DNA of 54,298 bases from Vulcanibacillus modesticaldus (GTDB lineage Bacteria; Bacillota; Bacilli; Tepidibacillales; Tepidibacillaceae), in assembly GCF_001730235.1 (NCBI RefSeq), contig NZ_MIJF01000003.1, positions 1 through 54,298 on the forward strand, in the 5' to 3' direction. This document shows, one piece after another, positions 1 through 11,401 of the stretch (positions are counted from its first letter, which is position 1; every line of letters begins with the position of its first letter). A model generated the notes under the pieces. That model saw only the letters and a program-made list of their open reading frames with translations, had not been told where the DNA came from and made no database searches. Made by a program: the position numbers and the translations under genes.

Positions 1-31
1 GTAATTTAGCATGAGGTTAGTCTTCAGTCTG

Positions 32-68
32 AGCACTCTTTTATTTAGAAAAAGAGTGCTTTTTTATT
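32..68 (+). terminator. Rho-independent terminator of an upstream gene outside the window
   Basis: An 11-bp perfect stem (32-42 with 50-60, starting AGCACTC) is closed by a 7-nt loop and followed by TTTTTATT. It ends a transcript whose gene lies left of the window. The 206 bases from here to the first gene hold no convincing gene; a TATAAT at 192-197 may be a -10 element but has no good -35. Confidence 0.85.
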
Positions 69-274
69 ACTTGGGAAATTACCGTTATTTATTTTTGTGG
101 AAAAGTCAGAAATTGTATTTGTAACGTGCCACCTTGGTTTAAGGGTGTAGATTTAGAAATTTTTTAAGGTGTAAATGATTATACGTTATATTATAATAAT
201 ATAAATAACTTGAGAATTAAGCCAAAAAATTAACTGGTTTATATCTATAAAATATAAGCAAAAAGAGGTTTTCT

Positions 275-1741
275 ATGGATAAAGCAAATGCACCGCTTTT
301 TGATAAATTAGTCTCCTATTATCAGCGAAACTCGATATCTTTTCATGTTCCAGGTCATAAAATGGGAGAAGGTTTCAGTCCTTTAGGACGAAAGGTTTAT
401 CAAGAAATATTAAAGATAGATATGACCGAAATTCCTGGTTTAGATGATTTGCATCAACCCGAAGGGGTAATTTTAGAAGCTGAACAAAGGGCGGCAAAAC
501 TATTTGGAGCCGATCATACATTTTTTCTTGTGAATGGTAGTACTACAGGGAATCTAGCGATGATACTAGCAACTTGTCAGCCAGGAGACAAAATTATTGT
601 ACAAAGAAATGTCCATAAATCAGTGATTCATGGTTTAATGCTTGCAAGAGCAGTACCGATCTATATAAATCCTAAAATGATACCTCAACTAGGGATAGCT
701 GGTAGTATTAACAAAGAAAGTTTGGAACAAACCTTAAGGACTCATCCTGATGCCAAAGGAGTATTTATTATGAATCCCAATTATTATGGAATTGGGATTG
801 ATTTAAAGGAAATAATTGACTTGGTTCACAGTTATAAAATTCCAATATTAGTTGATGAAGCCCATGGGGCTCATTTTGGCTTACATCCCTCCTTTCCTAG
901 CTCCTCTTTAGAGATGGGGGCAGATATTGTTGTCCAATCTACTCATAAAACCCTATTTGCAATGACAATGGGTTCTATGCTTCATGTTAGAAGTAAATAT
1001 ATTGACGTAGATCGATTAAAGTTATACCTATCAATGATTCAAACTTCCAGTCCCTCTTATCCGATCATGGCTTCTTTAGATTTGACATGTCACTGGATTG
1101 AAAAAGAAGGCAAAGGTCTGTGGGATAATATAATTCAGTTACTTGATGATTTTTATCAAAAAGTTGATCAATTAAAAATAATGAGAGTAAAACATCGATT
1201 GGATAGACGTTATTTTCTTGATCCATTAAAAATAATTATTCATAGTCAAAATAAGAAGGTTTCAGGAGTAGATATTCAAAAATATCTAGAACAGAAAAAC
1301 ATATATTTAGAATTAGCTGATTTATATAATGCTCTATCCATCGTTACCCCAGGTACAAGCTATCAAGATTTAAAGCGATTAAGCGATGGTTTATGGGAAA
1401 TTGAGCAAACACTTATTAATTCTATTGATGATATACAGGATATTGAAAATACAGAGGTTGGATCTGTAGATCATTTTATTTTTTTAAATAACAAGCAAAG
1501 TAAAATTTCCTTAGAAAAAATTCTTTATAGCAAAACTAGATTGGTATCGCTACAGGAATCAATAGGGAAAATAGCAGCCGAAATGGTGATTCCTTACCCG
1601 CCGGGGATACCAGTGTTACAATTAGGTGAAGAGATAACGAAGGAGACGATCGAGTATTTGATAGAATTAAAAGATAAAGGTATAAGATTTCAAGGAATTC
1701 ATGATCATTATTTACAGCGAATTAAGGTTTTAGATCAATAA
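275..1741 (+). CDS. yaaO: Orn/Lys/Arg decarboxylase family PLP enzyme (YaaO/SpeA-like)
   Basis: A fold-type I PLP-dependent basic amino acid decarboxylase, expected to be cytosolic and to make a polyamine precursor or diamine. The N-terminal PGHK motif, DEAHG at about 194-198 and the PLP lysine in STHKT (K225) are all present. At 488 aa it is the short Bacillus-type form (YaaO, SpeA) without the wing domain of the large E. coli enzymes. The ATG is preceded by AGAGG at 263-267. It sits 15 bp upstream of tmk, as yaaO does in B. subtilis. Substrate (arginine or lysine) cannot be decided from sequence alone. Confidence 0.88.
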   Translation: MDKANAPLFDKLVSYYQRNSISFHVPGHKMGEGFSPLGRKVYQEILKIDMTEIPGLDDLHQPEGVILEAEQRAAKLFGADHTFFLVNGSTTGNLAMILATCQPGDKIIVQRNVHKSVIHGLMLARAVPIYINPKMIPQLGIAGSINKESLEQTLRTHPDAKGVFIMNPNYYGIGIDLKEIIDLVHSYKIPILVDEAHGAHFGLHPSFPSSSLEMGADIVVQSTHKTLFAMTMGSMLHVRSKYIDVDRLKLYLSMIQTSSPSYPIMASLDLTCHWIEKEGKGLWDNIIQLLDDFYQKVDQLKIMRVKHRLDRRYFLDPLKIIIHSQNKKVSGVDIQKYLEQKNIYLELADLYNALSIVTPGTSYQDLKRLSDGLWEIEQTLINSIDDIQDIENTEVGSVDHFIFLNNKQSKISLEKILYSKTRLVSLQESIGKIAAEMVIPYPPGIPVLQLGEEITKETIEYLIELKDKGIRFQGIHDHYLQRIKVLDQ

Positions 1742-1756
1742 ATTGGAGGCAGGAAT

Positions 1757-2747
<991 letters not shown>

Positions 2748-2758
2748 GATTGATTGTT

Positions 2759-3202
2759 ATGAGGATAGGTCAAATAAGTCAAGGTTCTTCAATTAAGTTA
2801 AAATCTAAAAGAAATATCGAAAACTTCGAATCGAACAAGGGTTTTTCTGATTTTTTACATCAAGAGGGGAAGCGACATTCAATAGAGTATCTCAATAAAT
2901 TACTGAATGAAATTGATGAACAAGGAGAAAAATTGACTAAAACAAAAAAACTAAAGGATTTAGAAGCATATAAAAGGGCTATCAAAAAGTTTATGGAAGA
3001 GGTTATAAATGGGGCGCTTGCCTTGGAAGAGAGATTTGGTTTTGATTCGCGAGGAAGACAAAAAAGATACAAAATTATTAAAGAAATAGATCAAAGGTTA
3101 ATTGAATTAACAGATGGGATAATAGAGAAAGAAGGCAAACAACTTAATATTCTAGATCAGATTGGTGAGATTAGAGGTTTGCTAGTAAATCTTTATTATT
3201 GA
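2759..3202 (+). CDS. yaaR: YaaR family protein (DUF327)
   Basis: A 147-aa, charged, mostly helical cytosolic protein of the YaaR/DUF327 family, whose function is not established. It is recognised by its position between darA and holB and by the C-terminal pattern FDSRGRQKRYKIIKEIDQRL. I place the start at ATG 2759, which has AGG at 2746-2748 at reasonable distance; a TTG at 2750 in the same frame is too close to any ribosome binding site. Likely co-transcribed with its neighbours. Confidence 0.85.
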   Translation: MRIGQISQGSSIKLKSKRNIENFESNKGFSDFLHQEGKRHSIEYLNKLLNEIDEQGEKLTKTKKLKDLEAYKRAIKKFMEEVINGALALEERFGFDSRGRQKRYKIIKEIDQRLIELTDGIIEKEGKQLNILDQIGEIRGLLVNLYY

Positions 3203-3226
3203 TTTTTGCTAGGTAGGGATGAATCA

Positions 3227-4207
3227 ATGGCTATGTCAAATGTATTAGGACAGAAAAGGATTGCAAAATTATTAACAGGGATGATTGAACATCAACGTGT
3301 TTCCCATGCCTATATATTTGCTGGTCCTAAAGGTGTAGGAAAAGATAAGATGGCATTAGAATTTGCTAAAGCATTAAATTGCATTTCCACCCAAGCTGAT
3401 GCCTGTGATAGTTGTCATAATTGTCGCCGAATTGAGCATCATAATCATCAAGATGTTATTTGGATAGAGCCAGATGGGAAGTCCATCAAAATTGAACAAA
3501 TTCGTCAGTTGCAGAAGAGTTTTCAGTACAAATTAGTAGACTCCAAATATAAAGTACTGATTATCAAACAGGCAGAATTTATGACCTTACAAGCAGCAAA
3601 TAGCTTATTAAAGTTTTTAGAAGAACCAATATCACCATTGGTTGCTATATTGCTCGTCGAAAGTCAACATCAGTTAATATCTACAATAAGGTCTCGGTGT
3701 CAAATAATAACTTTTCCCTATTTAGATCAACAAAGTATAGTGCAAGAAATGAAACAAAAAGGTTATCGGGAAGTAGAAATTTTACTTGCCTCAAATTTAA
3801 CGGTAGATATTGAGGAAGTCAAAAACATTTTAGACTCTGATGAATTTGCACAAATGAAAAATATAATGGTACAATGGAACGAGGAAATATATTCTGAAGA
3901 TTATCGTGCATTATTAACAGTAAATGATAAAATAGTTAAGAATGATTATATAAAACAACATTTATCGCAATTTTTGGACTTGCTGATTTTATGGTATAGA
4001 GATATTCTGAATGTTAAATTAAATAGAAATGCATTCTTGGTTTACAGGGATTATGAAAATATTTTAATTAAGCAAGGTATGCAACTAACAGAAGAACGGC
4101 TCATTGATCAAATTGAGAAGATTTTCTTTGCAAAGAAACAAATTGCGGCAAATGTAAATTTACAATTAGCATTAGAACATTTGGTTCTATCTATTTGGGA
4201 GGGATAA
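3227..4207 (+). CDS. holB: DNA polymerase III delta prime subunit
   Basis: Clamp-loader subunit that helps place the beta clamp on DNA. The AAA+ N-terminal domain has the P-loop GPKGVGKD (33-40), a zinc module with Cys52, Cys60, Cys63 and Cys66, and the EEP/SRC sensor-like segment (LKFLEEP, RSRCQ). The P-loop ends in Asp rather than Ser/Thr, tolerable because delta prime generally acts as a stator and does not hydrolyse ATP. ATG 3227 is chosen because AGGTAGGG lies 8 bp upstream; a TTG at 3206 in frame lacks a site. 326 aa, normal for Bacillus. Confidence 0.93.
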   Translation: MAMSNVLGQKRIAKLLTGMIEHQRVSHAYIFAGPKGVGKDKMALEFAKALNCISTQADACDSCHNCRRIEHHNHQDVIWIEPDGKSIKIEQIRQLQKSFQYKLVDSKYKVLIIKQAEFMTLQAANSLLKFLEEPISPLVAILLVESQHQLISTIRSRCQIITFPYLDQQSIVQEMKQKGYREVEILLASNLTVDIEEVKNILDSDEFAQMKNIMVQWNEEIYSEDYRALLTVNDKIVKNDYIKQHLSQFLDLLILWYRDILNVKLNRNAFLVYRDYENILIKQGMQLTEERLIDQIEKIFFAKKQIAANVNLQLALEHLVLSIWEG

Positions 4208-4213
4208 TTATTT

Positions 4214-5026
4214 GTGTACTCAGTAGTAGGAGTTCGTTTTAAAAAAGCTGGCAAGATATATTATTTTGATCCAGATGATTTGATGATAGATGAAGGTCAA
4301 TATGTAATCGTAGAAACTGCTAGAGGTATCGAATATGGCCAAGTCGTTATTGGTAAGAAAGAAGTAAGTGAGGAAGATGTTGTACTACCTTTAAAAAAAG
4401 TCATAAGATTAGCAAATGAAGAAGATGCAATAATTGTTGAAAAAAATAAGGCTGATGCCAAAGCAGCTTTTAATGTTTGTTTAGAAAAAATCGAAAAACA
4501 TGGTTTAGAAATGAAATTGGTCGATGTGGAATACACTTTTGATAGAAATAAGATCATATTTTATTTTACCGCTGATGGCAGAGTCGATTTTAGAGAGCTA
4601 GTTAAGGATTTGGCTGCCGTATTCAAAACCAGGATTGAATTAAGACAAATTGGTGTAAGAGATGAAGCAAAAATGCTCGGTGGAATTGGGCCATGTGGCC
4701 GAGTTTTATGTTGCAAATCATTTTTAGGTGACTTTGAACCAGTATCGATAAAGATGGCTAAAGATCAAAATTTATCTTTAAATCCAGCCAAAATTTCAGG
4801 ATTATGTGGACGTTTGATGTGCTGTCTTAAATATGAGAATGATAATTATGAGGCTAGTAAACAGGATTTACCTGAAGTAGGCAGTAATGTTATGACGCCT
4901 ATGGGTATTGGCCGAGTTGTAGGGCTTAATATATTAGAAAGAAAGGTTCAGGTTGAACTTAAAGAAACCCAGACTGTGGAAATTTTACCTCTAGATGATG
5001 TAGTTGAAGGGGATTTTGAATTTTAA
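4214..5026 (+). CDS. ricT: RicT (YaaT), PSP1-domain regulatory iron-sulfur protein
   Basis: Member of the RicA/RicF/RicT Y-complex, which carries [4Fe-4S] clusters, assists RNase Y-dependent mRNA maturation and promotes sporulation and competence in B. subtilis. The PSP1 C-terminal region contains six conserved cysteines in two repeats: C161, C166, C167 and C198, C203, C204 (CGRVLCC and CGRLMCC). GTG start 4214, 6 bp after holB, with GGGAGGG upstream. 270 aa, usual length. RicA and RicF are not encoded in the window. Confidence 0.94.
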   Translation: MYSVVGVRFKKAGKIYYFDPDDLMIDEGQYVIVETARGIEYGQVVIGKKEVSEEDVVLPLKKVIRLANEEDAIIVEKNKADAKAAFNVCLEKIEKHGLEMKLVDVEYTFDRNKIIFYFTADGRVDFRELVKDLAAVFKTRIELRQIGVRDEAKMLGGIGPCGRVLCCKSFLGDFEPVSIKMAKDQNLSLNPAKISGLCGRLMCCLKYENDNYEASKQDLPEVGSNVMTPMGIGRVVGLNILERKVQVELKETQTVEILPLDDVVEGDFEF

Positions 5027-5042
5027 TACTTGGGGTGATAAT

Positions 5043-5396
5043 GTGGAAAAAAACGAAATTTTTTCACATATAGTTGATATTGAAGAAAAATTGGGGAATT
5101 TATATCGTGAATTAGGACAACTAAAACAAAAAGTCGTCACCCTTTTAGAGGAAAATCACCATTTACGGATAGAAAATGAGGAATTGCGTCGAAGATTAGA
5201 AAGTGAGTATACTTCATCAGAAAAAAAGGGTAAATCTAAGTCTACTATTAATAATAAAAAGGTTGTTGGAGAAGGTTACGATAACTTAGCTCGATTATAC
5301 CATGAAGGTTTTCATGTATGTAATCTGCATTTTGGTAACCTAAGGACAGAAGGAGATTGTTTATTTTGCTTATCTTTTCTTAACAAGTCTCAATAG
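5043..5396 (+). CDS. yabA: YabA, replication initiation control protein
   Basis: Negative regulator of DnaA-dependent initiation that bridges DnaA and the DnaN clamp. The N-terminal half is a leucine-rich coiled coil (about 5-55) and the C-terminal half has the zinc ligands H91, C93, H96 and C106, C109 in the HVCNLH and CLFC motifs. 117 aa, as in B. subtilis. I choose GTG 5043 (GGGGTGA at 5032-5038); an upstream in-frame start would overlap ricT and add unrelated residues. Confidence 0.94.
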   Translation: MEKNEIFSHIVDIEEKLGNLYRELGQLKQKVVTLLEENHHLRIENEELRRRLESEYTSSEKKGKSKSTINNKKVVGEGYDNLARLYHEGFHVCNLHFGNLRTEGDCLFCLSFLNKSQ

Positions 5397-5406
5397 ATTT
5401 TTATTT

Positions 5407-5432
5407 AAAAGTCACAGATGTGACTTTTTTTT
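5407..5432 (+). terminator. Terminator of the tmk-yabA transcript
   Basis: Stem AAAAGTCACA (5407-5416) pairs across a 2-base GA centre with TGTGACTTTT and runs into eight T. The tight centre means the inner pair probably opens to make the loop. It separates the replication genes from yabB. Confidence 0.8.
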
Positions 5433-5471
5433 ACGATATATTTTGTGGTTAAGATCATAAGGAGGATATTG

Positions 5472-6209
5472 ATGGATATTGATTTACTTCATACAGAAAG
5501 ATTAGATGAACTAACGGAAAATCTTAAAATAATTCAGAGTGACGAAGTCTTTTCTTTTTCTATGGATGCTGTATTATTAGCTAACTTTGCTAACATTCCT
5601 TTGAGTGGGAAAATAATTGATCTTTGTAGTGGAAATGGGGTAATTCCACTATTAATTTCAACTAGGACAAAGGCTGAAATCTATGGAGTCGAAATTCAAG
5701 AACGATTGGTCGATATGGCTCAACGTAGCACTAAACTCAATAACTTATCTCATCGAATTCATTTTTTACAAGGTGACCTAAAGGATTCACCTGACAGGTT
5801 AGGTAGAGGCAAATTCGATGCGGTACTCGTTAATCCGCCCTATCTCCCATTAACAGGACAGGATAAAAATACAAATCATCATCTTGCTATTGCAAGGCAT
5901 GAATTGCGTACAAATTTAGAAGAAGTGATCGAAGCTAGTAGGCAATTATTAAAAGTCGGTGGACGATTATCAATGGTTCATCGTCCTTTTAGATTAGTGG
6001 ATATTATTACTTTATTACGAGAGGCTAAATTAGAGCCAAAGAGGATCAGATTTGTTCACCCCTTTAAACATAAAGAGGCTAATATGGTTTTAGTAGAAGC
6101 AATAAAGCATGGTGGAAAAGAAATACATGTTTTACCTCCATTAATAGTATATGAACAGGTAGGTAAATATACGGATGAAGTGTATCAAATATATTATGGT
6201 AAAGAATAG
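5472..6209 (+). CDS. yabB: TrmN6-like N6-adenine methyltransferase
   Basis: SAM-dependent methyltransferase of the COG4123 group, related to E. coli tRNA1(Val) A37 N6-methyltransferase. The SAM motif DLCSGNG is at 50-56 and the catalytic NPPY of N6-adenine enzymes is at 121-124. 245 aa. ATG 5472 is selected by AAGGAGG ending at 5465; an in-frame upstream start at 5445 has none. In B. subtilis a small GIY-YIG gene (yazA) sits between this gene and rsmI; here only 26 bp separate them. Confidence 0.9.
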   Translation: MDIDLLHTERLDELTENLKIIQSDEVFSFSMDAVLLANFANIPLSGKIIDLCSGNGVIPLLISTRTKAEIYGVEIQERLVDMAQRSTKLNNLSHRIHFLQGDLKDSPDRLGRGKFDAVLVNPPYLPLTGQDKNTNHHLAIARHELRTNLEEVIEASRQLLKVGGRLSMVHRPFRLVDIITLLREAKLEPKRIRFVHPFKHKEANMVLVEAIKHGGKEIHVLPPLIVYEQVGKYTDEVYQIYYGKE

Positions 6210-6235
6210 GTATAAAAATAAAGAAGGTGTACTAA

Positions 6236-7108
6236 GTGAATACTCAAAAAAGCTATAATAGTGAAAATGATTTGGGAGTACTATATCTTGTTGGGACGCC
6301 GATAGGAAATCTAGATGATATGACATATCGAGCAGTTAAAATATTACGACAAGTTGATCTGATTGCGGCGGAAGATACAAGACATACGATAAAATTATTA
6401 AATCATTTTGATATCCAAAAACGGTTAGTTAGTTATCACGAACATAATAAAGATTCAAGTGGAAAAGAGTTGATAAAAAGGCTAGAAGAAGGGACAAATA
6501 TAGCCTTAGTTAGTGATGCTGGTATGCCAGCGATCTCAGATCCAGGGAATGAGCTAGTTAATGAAGCAGTTAGTCGTGGAATTTCTGTTATCCCAATACC
6601 CGGTGCAAATGCAGCGATTTCAGGCTTGGTTGCTTCAGGATTATCTACAAGAAAGTTTGTATTTTTAGGCTTTTTGCCTAGAGAAAAAAAGTCAATAACA
6701 AAAGAGTTGGAAAGAATAAAAGATTATACAGAAACATTAGTATTTTATGAGGCACCACATCGGATAAAGAAAACTTTAAAAGTTATTACTGAGGTGTTAG
6801 GAAATCGTAAAGCAGTTTTAATTCGGGAATTAACTAAAAAACATGAAGAGTTCATTAGGGGTACAATTGAGGAAATTCTTAAATATATTGAATTCAATCC
6901 GTTAAAAGGTGAGATGACATTAGTAATTGAGGGAATAAGTGAAAGTCAAAAAAAGGGACCAGAGTCATGGTGGATAGCACTAACGATAAACGAGCATGTT
7001 GAGTATTATATAAAAGATGGTAAAACATCTAAGGAAGCTATTAAATTAACCGCTAAGGACCGAAATTTACCAAAAAGGGATGTTTATAAGATTTATCATG
7101 GGTATTAA
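6236..7108 (+). CDS. rsmI: 16S rRNA C1402 2'-O-methyltransferase
   Basis: Methylates the ribose of C1402 in the 16S rRNA decoding centre using SAM. Tetrapyrrole-methylase fold with the SAM-binding GTPIGNL at 20-26, AEDTRHT near 45-51 and the SDAGMP loop. 290 aa, normal. GTG start 6236 with AAGAAGGTG upstream. Ends at a strong shared terminator that faces abrB. Confidence 0.95.
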   Translation: MNTQKSYNSENDLGVLYLVGTPIGNLDDMTYRAVKILRQVDLIAAEDTRHTIKLLNHFDIQKRLVSYHEHNKDSSGKELIKRLEEGTNIALVSDAGMPAISDPGNELVNEAVSRGISVIPIPGANAAISGLVASGLSTRKFVFLGFLPREKKSITKELERIKDYTETLVFYEAPHRIKKTLKVITEVLGNRKAVLIRELTKKHEEFIRGTIEEILKYIEFNPLKGEMTLVIEGISESQKKGPESWWIALTINEHVEYYIKDGKTSKEAIKLTAKDRNLPKRDVYKIYHGY

Positions 7109-7149
7109 AAAACAAAAGCTTCGAATATTATTCTGAAGCTTTTGTTTTT
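7108..7149. terminator. Bidirectional terminator between rsmI and abrB
   Basis: A 15-bp perfect stem (7108-7122 with 7135-7149, core CAAAAGCTTC) has A-tracts on the left and T-tracts on the right, so it can end transcription in both directions. rsmI and abrB converge on it. Confidence 0.9.
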
Positions 7150-7180
7150 AACATATTATGTAGTTAATCATGTAGTTAAA

Positions 7181-7426
7181 TTAACCTCTTGGCATTTCGT
7201 TTAAGCATTCGCTGCAGATGATCTTACCTTTAAAGTGAGTTACGTTTTCAGCATTACCGCAGAAGATACAAGCTGGCTCGTATTTCTTTAGGATGATACG
7301 CTCACCATCAACATAAATTTCCAATGCATCTTTTTCGCTGATGCCTAAAGTTCTACGAAGCTCAATAGGTATAACAACTCTTCCTAGTTCATCTACTTTA
7401 CGTACAATACCAGTAGACTTTAACAT
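7181..7426 (-). CDS. abrB: AbrB transition-state regulator, zinc-ribbon form
   Basis: DNA-binding repressor of post-exponential genes such as spoVG. Residues 1-50 are the swapped-hairpin AbrB domain, almost identical to B. subtilis (STGIVRKVDELGRVVIP). The C-terminus differs: instead of the AbrB oligomerisation domain there is a short four-cysteine ribbon, C53-x2-C56 and C71-x2-C74, giving 81 aa rather than about 94. This form is known in clostridial relatives. Only minus-strand gene in the window. Start fixed by GGGGAGGA at 7440-7433. Its leader carries Spo0A boxes, so repression by Spo0A~P is expected. Confidence 0.95.
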   Translation of the reverse strand: MLKSTGIVRKVDELGRVVIPIELRRTLGISEKDALEIYVDGERIILKKYEPACIFCGNAENVTHFKGKIICSECLNEMPRG

Positions 7427-7449
7427 TTAATTTCCTCCCCTCACTAAAA

Positions 7450-7525
7450 ACATAAAATAAATGTCGTCAAAATTCGACAAATTATTTTATGTACTTATAG
7501 TACCAGTCATTCCCAAAATAGTCAA
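7450..7525 (-). promoter_or_regulatory. abrB: abrB promoter with tandem Spo0A boxes in the leader
   Basis: On the minus strand a sigma-A promoter reads TTGACT (7525-7520), 17-bp spacer, TACTAT (7502-7497). Downstream of the expected start are two 0A-box-like heptamers, TGTCGAA (7479-7473) and TGACGAC (7469-7463), in the same tandem arrangement known from the B. subtilis abrB leader. The region 7450-7492 is also a near-perfect inverted repeat (16 paired bases, 8-base loop) that would fold at the mRNA 5' end. Confidence 0.85.
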
Positions 7526-7584
7526 TAGTTTTTTGATAGCAAGAATTTTCTGAAAAATGTCATTTTAAAAATTTTAAAATACGG

Positions 7585-7613
7585 TTGACAGTTAGCGAAT
7601 AATTATGTATATT
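7585..7613 (+). promoter_or_regulatory. metG: metG T-box promoter
   Basis: TTGACA (7585-7590), 17-bp spacer, TATATT (7608-7613). The start near 7620 precedes the T-box leader by about 40 bases. No other promoter is needed for metG. Confidence 0.85.
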
Positions 7614-7654
7614 TTGGGGAAGAAATTGATACAATGGTAATTAGTAGTTATATG

Positions 7655-9959
<2,305 letters not shown>

Positions 9960-9974
9960 AAATAGGTGATCATT

Positions 9975-10739
9975 ATGCTGATAGATACTCATGCTCATCT
10001 TGATGATGAAAAATTTGAAGAGGATCGCGAAGAAGTAATCCTTAGAGCGAAGGAAAATGGACTTAGCCATATAATTAACGTTGGTTACAATAGGAAGACG
10101 ATTTTGGCAACCCTTGATCTAATAGATAAATATGATTTTATCTTTGGGGTTATCGGCTTTCATCCTAATAATGCTCACGAAATGACTGATGAAGACTTAA
10201 AGTGGATTGAAGAGTTAAGCAAACATCCTAAAATTTTAGCTATTGGAGAGATTGGTTTAGATTATTATTGGGATTTTGCTCCTAAAGATATTCAACAGGA
10301 AGTGTTCAGAAAGCAAATACAACTGGCTAAGCGTGTAGGTTTGCCAATAGTAATTCACGATAGGGATGCCCATCAGGATGTATGTAATATTTTAAAAGAG
10401 GAAGGGGTTAATAAAATAGGAGGAGTTATGCATTCTTTTTCTGGAAGTGTGGAGATGGCTAAAGAATGTATAGAGATGGGCTTTTATATTTCCTTTAGTG
10501 GACCAGTAACCTTTAAAAATGCCAAAAAGCCTAAAGAAGTTGCGTCCAATATCCCATTAGAGAGGATATTAATTGAAACAGATTCGCCTTATCTAACCCC
10601 TGAACCATTTCGTGGTAAGAGAAACGAGTCTTCCTATGTAAGGTATATAGCAGAAAAAATTGCTGAATTAAGAGGTATGGATATAGAAGAAATAGAAAAA
10701 ATAACGACTGAAAATGCTAAGAAAGTATTCAAATTTTAG
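9975..10739 (+). CDS. tatD: TatD family metal-dependent deoxyribonuclease
   Basis: TIM-barrel hydrolase of the TatD DNase family (YabD), linked to 3'-5' exonuclease activity and DNA or RNA quality control. Metal ligands are seen in DTHAHLDD (4-11), GEIGLDYY, HDRDAH, MHSFSG and ETDSPYL. 254 aa. ATG 9975 is supported by AGGTGAT at 9964-9970; an in-frame GTG at 9966 lies inside that site. Follows metG by 15 bp, as in many Bacillota. Confidence 0.94.
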   Translation: MLIDTHAHLDDEKFEEDREEVILRAKENGLSHIINVGYNRKTILATLDLIDKYDFIFGVIGFHPNNAHEMTDEDLKWIEELSKHPKILAIGEIGLDYYWDFAPKDIQQEVFRKQIQLAKRVGLPIVIHDRDAHQDVCNILKEEGVNKIGGVMHSFSGSVEMAKECIEMGFYISFSGPVTFKNAKKPKEVASNIPLERILIETDSPYLTPEPFRGKRNESSYVRYIAEKIAELRGMDIEEIEKITTENAKKVFKF

Positions 10740-10742
10740 TTA

Positions 10743-10773
10743 AAATAAACAGGGTTATTCCCTGTTTATTTTA
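10743..10773 (+). terminator. Terminator after tatD
   Basis: 13-bp perfect stem (10743-10755 with 10761-10773) with loop TTATT. Its 3' arm ends in TTTATTTT, which supplies the U-rich tract. In B. subtilis the rpfB-like gene yabE lies here; none is present. Confidence 0.8.
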
Positions 10774-10845
10774 CGGTAAAAGGCATTTACATTAAATTAA
10801 TAGCCTAAATAGGTGTGGCCTAAATTGATCATGGAGGAATTAAAA

Positions 10846-11394
10846 TTGATTATTAAGGAAGTTATTGTAGTTGAAGGAAGAGATGATACAGTAGCTATTA
10901 AAAGGGCGGTAAAGGCTGATACGATAGAAACTGGTGGTTCGGCAATTTCTAAGGAAGTAATTCGTCAGATCCAAAAAGCTCAGGAAACTAGGGGAGTGAT
11001 TGTATTTACTGACCCAGATTATCCGGGGGAGAAAATTCGTAAAACTATTAGTCAACATGTTTCAGGCATAAAGCATGCATTTATTACGAAAGAAGAAGCA
11101 ATAAAAAACGGTGATTTAGGAGTAGAAAATGCTTCTCCAGAGGTTATAAAACGTGCATTAAGTCAAGTTAAAACTGAGTGGATAGAAGAACCAATAGAAA
11201 TGATTTCGTGGGAAAGACTAATAGATGCAGGTTTAGTCGGTGGTCAAAAAGCCAGACAACGGAGACTAGCATTAGGAAATGCATTGGGGATTGGCTATGC
11301 AAACGCCAAACAACTATATAGCAGATTGAAAATGTTTCGGATCAGTGAAGAAGAATTTATTAATGCTTTAAAGTCGATAGATGAGAAGGAATGA
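10846..11394 (+). CDS. rnmV: Ribonuclease M5
   Basis: Toprim-domain nuclease that finishes 5S rRNA by cutting its precursor together with a ribosomal protein. Catalytic E10 in VVEGRDD and the DPD of FTDPDYPGEKIR are intact. 182 aa. TTG 10846 is chosen because GGAGG (10833-10837) is 8 bp upstream and the resulting N-terminus (MIIKEVIVVEGRDD) aligns with known RnmV; an ATG at 10831 overlaps the site itself. Its stop lies just before the rsmA start. Confidence 0.93.
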   Translation: MIIKEVIVVEGRDDTVAIKRAVKADTIETGGSAISKEVIRQIQKAQETRGVIVFTDPDYPGEKIRKTISQHVSGIKHAFITKEEAIKNGDLGVENASPEVIKRALSQVKTEWIEEPIEMISWERLIDAGLVGGQKARQRRLALGNALGIGYANAKQLYSRLKMFRISEEEFINALKSIDEKE

Positions 11395-11401
11395 ATGGAC
11401 G

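Noticed and set aside
182-206. AT-only palindromic stretch upstream of the first gene
   Set aside because: Too simple in composition to infer an operator, and the TATAAT in it lacks a -35.
3323-3346. Damaged P-loop of HolB (Asp in place of Ser/Thr)
   Set aside because: Delta prime subunits generally do not hydrolyse ATP, so this is not evidence of a defect.
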